A stretch of DNA of 64,000 nucleotides from Nitrososphaerota archaeon (GTDB lineage: Archaea > Thermoproteota > Nitrososphaeria > Nitrososphaerales > CADDZS01), in NCBI GenBank assembly GCA_021325255.1, contig JAJPHP010000067.1, positions 62,001-126,000 of the forward strand, read 5' to 3'. The translations under genes were made by a program, and so were the position numbers. Of this stretch, positions 58,647 through 64,000 are shown one piece after another. Below the pieces are notes generated by a model that saw only the letters and a list, made by a program, of their open reading frames with translations, did no database searches and was not told the DNA's origin. Numbering within the stretch: the stretch's first letter is position 1; each line of letters opens with the position of its first letter.

Positions 58647-59996
58647 ATGCCAATCGTTTCGGTTTCGGGAATTCGCGGGGTTATCGGGGAGGACCTCACT
58701 CCTGCGTTTGCCTCAGATATCGGCCGCAAGTTCGGATCTTTTCTTCGTGCTGGGCGAGTCGCAGTCGCCACCGACACAAGAACTTCGTCGCAGGTGATCA
58801 AGAATCCTCTTGTTTCCGGCCTAGTCTCCGAGGGTTGTACGGTCTTCGACCTGGGGTTCTCCTCGACTCCAAGTGTTTTCAAGGAAGTTGCGTCTCGCAA
58901 GCTCTCGGGCGGAATCGTCGTAACTGCTTCTCACAATCCACCCGACTGGAATGGGATCAAGTTCATCGTCGGTGGTGGAAGAGGTGTCTTCGAAGAAGAG
59001 CTCGATCAGATAAAAAAATCTAGGTCAGCCGCCATGCAATTTGCTTCTGGCAGGGTGATCCGACAAAGAGCTATATACTATGAGATTCTAAGAGCTAGAG
59101 CTGGAAAAGATTCTGCCAAGTCTGTCGGCATAGCTCTAGATCTCGCGGGCGGCGTCGGGTCTCTGTTCATACCTTCGCTATTGGCATATCAAGGCTGCAA
59201 GGTCCACTCGATCCATGACTCTCCGGGTATATTTCCACGAATAATAGATCCGACACTTGATCCGCTCGGGGCGCTCTCAAACGCTGTCACATCGCAGACA
59301 TGCGATGTTGGTTTTGCGTTTGATTGCGATGCAGATCGTCTAGTGATAGTCGATGCGCAGGGTCGGAAGCTGTCGGGAGACGCCACGCTGCTGATCTGCC
59401 TCCAGTACTTTCTCGAAAACACGAGAAACAGGACGGTGGCCGTAAGCGTAGACACGAGCCTCGCTGCCGAGGACCTCCTTCGCGAATATAACGGACGAGT
59501 GGTGTACGCAAAGGTCGGAGAGGCAAACGTCGTGCGTAAAATTATTGAAAACAACTGTGGAGCAGGAGGAGAAGGCAGCTCTGGAGGATACATCGAGCCC
59601 GCGTTTGTCATGTGCAGAGACGGCGTGTACGCTTCTACGCTCATAACGAAGATGATTCGAGCTCAGGGCTCTATCAAGGAACTAATTTCTGGTCTTGGAA
59701 AATACTTCCAGGACAGGACAAAGGTCGAGGTCAAAAACAGAGAGCTCAGCGGGAGGGTGCTTGATGCAATTTCGCAGACCGAAGGCGGAGAGGTGGACAG
59801 AACGGATGGCGTCAAGATAAGACTGTCTGATAAATCATGGGTTCTGATCCGAGCCTCCAACACTGAAAATGTCATACGCGTCTCTGCTGAAGCTAGATCA
59901 GCTGAGAGAGCCGCCCAGCTTGTTCGCGATTACTCGTCGAAGCTTGAGGAAATCTATAGGGAGGTCGATCGCGGCTCCTCTCGGGATAAAGTTTAG
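58647..59996 (+). CDS. Phosphoglucosamine/phosphomannomutase family enzyme
   Basis: Alpha-D-phosphohexomutase that interconverts hexose 1- and 6-phosphates. The 449-residue product has the active-site serine loop VVTASHNPPDWNGIKFIVGG, the metal loop FDCDADRLVIVDAQG, the sugar-binding GGEGSSGGYIEPAF and the phosphate loop RASNTENVIRVSAEA. The N-terminal SVSGIRGVIGEDL fits. Specificity (mannose, glucose or glucosamine) is not decided by sequence. Confidence 0.93.
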   Translation: MPIVSVSGIRGVIGEDLTPAFASDIGRKFGSFLRAGRVAVATDTRTSSQVIKNPLVSGLVSEGCTVFDLGFSSTPSVFKEVASRKLSGGIVVTASHNPPDWNGIKFIVGGGRGVFEEELDQIKKSRSAAMQFASGRVIRQRAIYYEILRARAGKDSAKSVGIALDLAGGVGSLFIPSLLAYQGCKVHSIHDSPGIFPRIIDPTLDPLGALSNAVTSQTCDVGFAFDCDADRLVIVDAQGRKLSGDATLLICLQYFLENTRNRTVAVSVDTSLAAEDLLREYNGRVVYAKVGEANVVRKIIENNCGAGGEGSSGGYIEPAFVMCRDGVYASTLITKMIRAQGSIKELISGLGKYFQDRTKVEVKNRELSGRVLDAISQTEGGEVDRTDGVKIRLSDKSWVLIRASNTENVIRVSAEARSAERAAQLVRDYSSKLEEIYREVDRGSSRDKV

Positions 59997-60078
59997 GACA
60001 TAAAGGAAAAGCTCATTTCTTTCGGTTCAGGCTAATGTCATTACCTTTGACGGGAAGGCGGTCGTAACGGATTAAATA

Positions 60079-61116
60079 TTGAGCTCACAAAAGCCACTAA
60101 ACGAAGAAGAAATAATCAGGCTACTCTGGCGTACCTTCGGAAAATCTTCTTCTTCAAAATCGGGCAAAGACCCATTCAACGACGACGTTGCCTGGAAGGT
60201 GATTCCGGATCGGTGGAAGAAGAAGGGAATACGTGCGCAGAGCATGTTCATATCAAAATCCGACATGCTGGTTTCAAGCACCGATGTTCCGAAGGGAATG
60301 GCACCCCGACAGATTGCCTCAAAGTCGATTACAGCCTGCGTAAGCGACTTTGCCTCAAAAGGCGTGAAGCCACAGTATTGCCTCCTTTCGCTCGGGTTGC
60401 CAAAGAGCTTTGCAAAGTGGAACAAAGTCCTCGAGCTCGGCAGAGGGTTCAGAGACGCGTGCAGATTATACGGAGTTCAGATACTAGCGGGCGACGTCAA
60501 CGCTACCGAGTATGATTTGGTAATCGATTGCTCTATGTACGGGCTTGCGAATTCGATAGTCAAGAGGAGCGGTGCAAGGCCGGGCGACTTTGTGGGGGTT
60601 AGCGGCAAATTTGGTCTTCAGAGTGCAGGCCTTCGATTACTTCAGGGTGTGGCAAAGACATCCGATCGTGGGTTTGAACGAGCAGCCAAAAACTCAGTAC
60701 TTAATCCAAGGGCTAGGCTTGACCTAGGCCTGAGTATCGCCAAGCTGTTGACTAGCTCGATTGACTCATCAGACGGCCTCGCTTTATCGTTGTATCACAT
60801 TGCAGAATCAAGCAACGTCAACATTGAAATTAACAAAATTCCTCTAGCCGAAGGGATAACTTACTTTGCAGAAGAGAATGAACTCGATCCAACAGCGCTT
60901 GCGCTATTCGGAGGAGAAGAGTATGAGCTAGTATCCACCTATTCTCCGGAGACGATTCCAAGGGAAAAGGCCGAGAAATTAGGCATTATGAAGATAGGGC
61001 GAGTTACACCGCTCACGGGACGCACGCCTAGGGTGTTCATGACGCCCATGGGCAGACGTAAAACAGAAATTATCTCAAGAAGAGGATGGCTGCACTTTGC
61101 TTCGAGCTCATGTTGA
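60079..61116 (+). CDS. thiL: Thiamine-monophosphate kinase
   Basis: Phosphorylates thiamine monophosphate to the pyrophosphate cofactor. The 345-residue product has the ThiL pattern: FNDDVAWKVI, STDVPKGMAPRQIASKSITA, VSDFASKGVKPQYCLLSLGL, VQILAGDVNATEYDLVIDCS and LTSSIDSSDGLALSLYHIAE. The N-terminal Gly-Asp-Asp-Ala is NDDVA here, an acceptable variant. Start is TTG. Thiamine pyrophosphate is used by the transketolase and 2-oxoacid oxidoreductase of this window. Overlaps the convergent mutase by 9 nt. Confidence 0.9.
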   Translation: MSSQKPLNEEEIIRLLWRTFGKSSSSKSGKDPFNDDVAWKVIPDRWKKKGIRAQSMFISKSDMLVSSTDVPKGMAPRQIASKSITACVSDFASKGVKPQYCLLSLGLPKSFAKWNKVLELGRGFRDACRLYGVQILAGDVNATEYDLVIDCSMYGLANSIVKRSGARPGDFVGVSGKFGLQSAGLRLLQGVAKTSDRGFERAAKNSVLNPRARLDLGLSIAKLLTSSIDSSDGLALSLYHIAESSNVNIEINKIPLAEGITYFAEENELDPTALALFGGEEYELVSTYSPETIPREKAEKLGIMKIGRVTPLTGRTPRVFMTPMGRRKTEIISRRGWLHFASSSC

Positions 61117-62493
61117 GTTTATGGCGTCCCTTACACTACCCTGAAAAGTCTCGTACATCCTGTTCAGCTTCTCCTCGGTGTCCGATTCGGCGTACACTCT
61201 TATCAGCGGCTCGGTCCCACTCGGCCGAAGAAGTATCCAAGACTTGGGGTCTGGCCAGATCTTGAGACCGTCCGTCCTGTCAACTCTTGCCCCGCTCTCT
61301 TGGTCGGCGCGCCGACCAAGAATTTCCATGACTGGTTTCTTCTTTTCATTCGGGCATTCGAACTTTGCCTTTTTCTGGTGGAATGAAGGGAGCTGCGCGA
61401 GAGAAGAAGAGAACGTCTTGCGTTCGTCCGAGGATGAGAGAGCGTCCATAATAAGTGCGGTCGTCATTGCTCCGTCCCTCACCGGTATATGAGGGCCGTA
61501 AAAGAAGCCGCCGTTTTCCTCAAGACCCAAGGGAGATTCAGAGTTGATCATAGCACGCGAGACATCGACGCTGCCAACCGTCGTCCAGTTTACGCTTGCG
61601 CTGTTTCGCTCTGCCACAATCGCAACGAGCTGCGATGTGCTTACTGTCGTAGTCACTTGCGCTCCGCGGTGTTTTTTCTTTAGGAGAAAGTCCACCAGGA
61701 ATGCACCGGTCCTGTCGCCCCAGTAAATTGACCCATTTTCATCGCAGAATAGACTCCTGTCGCCGTCGCCATCGTACGCGACCCCCAGGTCTGCGCCGTA
61801 TGACCTGACAGCTTCCGAGAGATCCTTAAGAACCGCAGGCGTAGGTTCCGGCCCTCTGCCCGGAAAGTTGCCGTCCGCCTGCCCGTTTACAGTGATTACC
61901 TTGCACCCAAGCCTTTCGCACAGGTACGGGGCGGCAACCGCTTGCGCTCCATTTCCCACATCGAGTACAATAGTGAACTTCCTATTTCTGATCATCTGGG
62001 CGTTGACCTGAGACATTATGCCCTTGATGTAGTTTTCAACCACTCGGGTCTCCTTCGATTGCGCCCCGACCGACCTCCACTCCGCCTTGCGGTACCGCTT
62101 TTCGGTGTAAATGGACTCGATCTCTCCTTCGTTTTCCCTCGCGATCTCGACTCCGTCTCTCCCAACGACCTTCATACCATTGTACTGGGGAGGGTTGTGC
62201 GATGCGGTGACTATGATACCACCCGAATATCCGAGTGTCCTAACTGCGAATTGATGGGCTGGGGTTGGGGCAAGTCCCGCTTCTGCCGAATTGTTTCCTG
62301 AGGCAAGGACTCCTGAGAGAACGGTCTTTGAGATTGCCGGCGAGGAATTCCTAACATCATGTCCTACCAGAATAGGCCCGTTTGCCTGACCGATGAATGT
62401 GCCGACGGCCTGACTCATTTCAGCGATAAATTCCAACGTATAGTCCTGACCTGGAATGCCGCGTATTCCATTTGTTCCAAAATATTTGCCCAT
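61108..62493 (-). CDS. glmM: Phosphoglucosamine mutase-like phosphohexomutase
   Basis: The product, about 461 residues from MGKYFGTNGIRGIPGQDYTL, has TASHNPPQYNGMKVVGRDGV with the phosphoserine, AYDGDGDRSLFCDENG as metal loop, GLEENGGFFYGPHIPVRDGA and RPSGTEPLIRVYAESDTEEK. FGTNGIRG at the start is typical of GlmM/archaeal PGM. It could make glucosamine-1-phosphate for UDP-GlcNAc or mannose phosphates. The second paralogue is only 1.1 kb away beyond thiL. Confidence 0.94.
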   Translation of the reverse strand: MGKYFGTNGIRGIPGQDYTLEFIAEMSQAVGTFIGQANGPILVGHDVRNSSPAISKTVLSGVLASGNNSAEAGLAPTPAHQFAVRTLGYSGGIIVTASHNPPQYNGMKVVGRDGVEIARENEGEIESIYTEKRYRKAEWRSVGAQSKETRVVENYIKGIMSQVNAQMIRNRKFTIVLDVGNGAQAVAAPYLCERLGCKVITVNGQADGNFPGRGPEPTPAVLKDLSEAVRSYGADLGVAYDGDGDRSLFCDENGSIYWGDRTGAFLVDFLLKKKHRGAQVTTTVSTSQLVAIVAERNSASVNWTTVGSVDVSRAMINSESPLGLEENGGFFYGPHIPVRDGAMTTALIMDALSSSDERKTFSSSLAQLPSFHQKKAKFECPNEKKKPVMEILGRRADQESGARVDRTDGLKIWPDPKSWILLRPSGTEPLIRVYAESDTEEKLNRMYETFQGSVRDAINST

Positions 62494-62727
62494 TTCTTCT
62501 TCTCGCAATCTCCTCTTCGTTGCGCACTTGTTGTTGCTGCTCAGGGTTTCAGAGTACTTCCAAAGAATTTCACAAAGGTCAAAGGTCGCCTGTCACGCAA
62601 CAAGAAAGTGTCCCCACGCATCTGAGAGATTGTGGGCGGATGTTCATATAAAGTCCGTGGAGCCAGCGGCCTGCTTTTTCCTTTCAGCCCAAAAACCATC
62701 TCTTGGAACAAGGATTCTTTCTATAGA
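62494..62727. other. Intergenic region upstream of the mutase
   Basis: About 230 bases. TTCATATAAAG near 62644-62655 is a TATA-like box (minus strand CTTTATATG) that would give the mutase a leader of about 130 nt. No gene was recognised. Confidence 0.35.
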
Positions 62728-62928
62728 CTAGCCCCAGAACCAGCCCTTGTCTTCGCATGAAAGTTCTGCTCCGCAAACCATGCAGCGCAGATGGCATGTT
62801 TGGATAAAGGTCATTTCGTTGTTGCAGACAGGGCAGCTTACGATTTTGAATTCACCGCTCTGTGCCGTACGTTGATTTTGATCGTTTTTGGAATGCTGAG
62901 GTTGTTGCTGCTTTTGCGGTATTTCCAT
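62728..62928 (-). CDS. Small zinc-ribbon protein
   Basis: From the ATG at 62926-62928 the 66-residue product has a Gln-rich start (MEIPQKQQQPQHSK) and a zinc ribbon, SCPVCNNEMTFIQTCHLRCM followed by VCGAELSCEDKGWFW, with two CxxC pairs. The longer frame (to 63075) is not conserved. Role unknown; several thaumarchaeal proteins of this type exist. Confidence 0.75.
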   Translation of the reverse strand: MEIPQKQQQPQHSKNDQNQRTAQSGEFKIVSCPVCNNEMTFIQTCHLRCMVCGAELSCEDKGWFWG

Positions 62929-63108
62929 GCCTAAAATTGAGACCTGCCTACCCAACGGCGAGCCGGGTTCTTTCCAATTGCAGTTAGCAGTTTTCTGTAC
63001 GGTGCTATATTTCTGTTTGTTTTCTCTCCTCTCATGAGTCCCCAAACCCAATTCTCTCCTTAATGTGAGCATCAAAGTTATGAGAAGGAAAAAGGCGATC
63101 AGGTGCTC

Positions 63109-64000
63109 TCACAGATTCTCGACAACATGAGACGTGAACTCTTCAGTTGTGGCGGAACCGCCCAGATCCGGAGTTAGTACCCTAGAATCATTCTTCTGCA
63201 GCAACTTTGACACACCCTTTGAGATTGATCTCGCCACCGTGAGGAGACGTTCGTCTCCGTACTTCGAGTGTAGCCACTCCAGCAGCATCGAGGTGGATAG
63301 AATTTCAGCTGTGGGATTTGCAATCCTTCTTCCTGCAATGTCAGGGGCGCTGCCGTGAACCGCCTGCGCCATGGCGTGACGATCTCCTGCGTTGAGAGAG
63401 GGGGCGAGTCCCAGACCTCCGACCAGGCCTGCTGCTTCATCCGAAAGTATGTCGCCGAACATGTTGGTCGTTAATAGCACATCGAAACTCTCTGGCGAAG
63501 TGACCAGCTGCAGTGCGGCCGAGTCTACTAGTTTGTCTTCAAGTTTCACGTTCGGATATTTTGACGCGTCCTTACGAACCTCCTCGAGAAAGAGGCCGTC
63601 TCCCTCGATGAGAACGTTTGCCTTATGAACCGCAGTTACGAGATTTTTGTTGCCTCGTGATCTTGCTAATTGGAAAGCAGTTTCCGAGATTCTTCTGCAA
63701 GCATTTCTCGTAATCACCCTAAGCGAGAGGACGGTGTCGGCGTTTGGCCAGAATTCCCCGTACCCCTTGTACAAGTTCCGATCAGGGTAAAAGTCCTCTG
63801 TGTTTTCCCTCACAATCACAAGGTCGATCCCTTGCCTGCTTGATGGGAGAAGAGACTTTACCGGGCGTATGTTCGCATATAGATCAAAGGCCTTTCTGAT
63901 CCTACCTGATGCCATGGGATAATCCTTGTCGTCCTTCGGGTATGAACCAGCCTGAAGTGGACCGAGTATCCATCCGTCGCAATCTCTCATCACCTCAAGC
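63109..64000 (-). CDS. Isocitrate/isopropylmalate dehydrogenase family, N-terminus cut by window edge
   Basis: Beta-decarboxylating NAD(P)-dependent dehydrogenase. The frame enters at the right edge (LEVMRDCDGWILGPLQAGSY) and gives about 297 residues to the stop at 63109. It has IVRENTEDFYPDRN, VTAVHKANVLIEGDGLFLEE, NMFGDILSDEAAGLVGGLGL for metal binding and HGSAPDIAGRRIANPTAEIL for the cofactor. Specificity for isocitrate, isopropylmalate or homoisocitrate needs the missing N-terminus and structural comparison. Confidence 0.9.
   Translation of the reverse strand, partial: LEVMRDCDGWILGPLQAGSYPKDDKDYPMASGRIRKAFDLYANIRPVKSLLPSSRQGIDLVIVRENTEDFYPDRNLYKGYGEFWPNADTVLSLRVITRNACRRISETAFQLARSRGNKNLVTAVHKANVLIEGDGLFLEEVRKDASKYPNVKLEDKLVDSAALQLVTSPESFDVLLTTNMFGDILSDEAAGLVGGLGLAPSLNAGDRHAMAQAVHGSAPDIAGRRIANPTAEILSTSMLLEWLHSKYGDERLLTVARSISKGVSKLLQKNDSRVLTPDLGGSATTEEFTSHVVENL

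Noticed and set aside
1..64000. CRISPR arrays, insertion sequences, integrases or prophage genes
   Set aside because: No direct repeats with spacers, no transposase or integrase motifs, and gene content is ordinary chromosomal housekeeping.

Overview
The window is a compact, gene-dense piece of an archaeal chromosome, most likely from the Thaumarchaeota/Nitrososphaeria. Archaeal markers include eukaryote-type ribosomal proteins (eS1, uS4, uS11, uS13, uS15, eL15, eS17), FEN-1, a CDC48 ATPase, aEF1B, Pth2, deoxyhypusine synthase, archaeal triosephosphate isomerase, a geranylgeranyl-reductase-type flavoprotein, KEOPS subunits including a Kae1-Bud32 fusion, and three tRNA genes that all carry introns. 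The lineage call rests on remembered family resemblance (HTH_45-type regulators, Nuo without a visible diaphorase part, small zinc-ribbon proteins); no ammonia-oxidation gene is present, so a finer placement is not possible. TATA-like boxes often lie 25-40 nt before start codons, which implies short leaders or leaderless mRNAs, and TTG starts are common.

Layout. 1-2.2 kb: nuoABCD (minus; nuoD runs off the left edge). 2.5-4.1 kb: uS13-uS4-uS11. 4.5-11.4 kb: an Lrp regulator and a SufT-like protein, then a full SUF Fe-S assembly set (sufC, sufB, sufD, sufS, IscU/SufU-type scaffold) with two near-identical palindromes before sufB and sufC. 11.4-14 kb: 2-oxoacid:ferredoxin oxidoreductase. 14.5 kb: tRNA-Asn. 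15-21 kb: deoxyhypusine synthase, aquaporin, protein-L-isoaspartate methyltransferase, FEN-1, a small winged-helix protein and CDC48. 21.6-26.3 kb: aEF1B, zinc-ribbon, two DNA-binding-type proteins, geranylgeranyl reductase family, Pth2 and ferredoxin-NADP reductase. 26.4-32 kb: eL15, phosphoglycerate dehydrogenase, an Obg/YchF-type GTPase, eS1 and an MFS transporter. 32-38.2 kb: SerRS, Pcc1, a DHH-family protein, uS15, dITP pyrophosphatase and Kae1-Bud32. 39-44.7 kb: a COG1325-type exosome-associated protein, then a sugar kinase, split transketolase with ribulose-phosphate epimerase between its halves, and transaldolase. 45-52.7 kb: alcohol dehydrogenase, triosephosphate isomerase, Sua5, Cgi121, phosphoribosyltransferase, a ubiquitin-like protein ending in Gly-Gly, a SerK-like ParB-fold protein, eS17 and TatD. 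52.8-56.3 kb: the most unusual locus, a 917-residue protein with two AAA+ modules and a C-terminal Lon-type Ser/Lys protease domain, directly downstream of a membrane protein with a large outer domain. 56.6-64 kb: zinc proteins, tRNA-Leu, peroxiredoxin, tRNA-Thr, two phosphohexomutases around thiL, and an isocitrate/isopropylmalate dehydrogenase family gene cut by the right edge.

How the genes fit together. Sua5 plus Kae1, Bud32, Pcc1 and Cgi121 form a t6A tRNA-modification set, and two tRNAs that would carry t6A at A37 (Asn, Thr) lie in the same window. Suf supplies Fe-S clusters to Nuo and to the ferredoxin-linked oxidoreductase, whose ferredoxin could be reoxidised by the FNR-like enzyme. 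Triosephosphate isomerase, transketolase, epimerase and transaldolase give a non-oxidative pentose phosphate route; SerA and the SerK-like protein touch serine metabolism. No transposon, CRISPR array, integrase or phage gene was seen.
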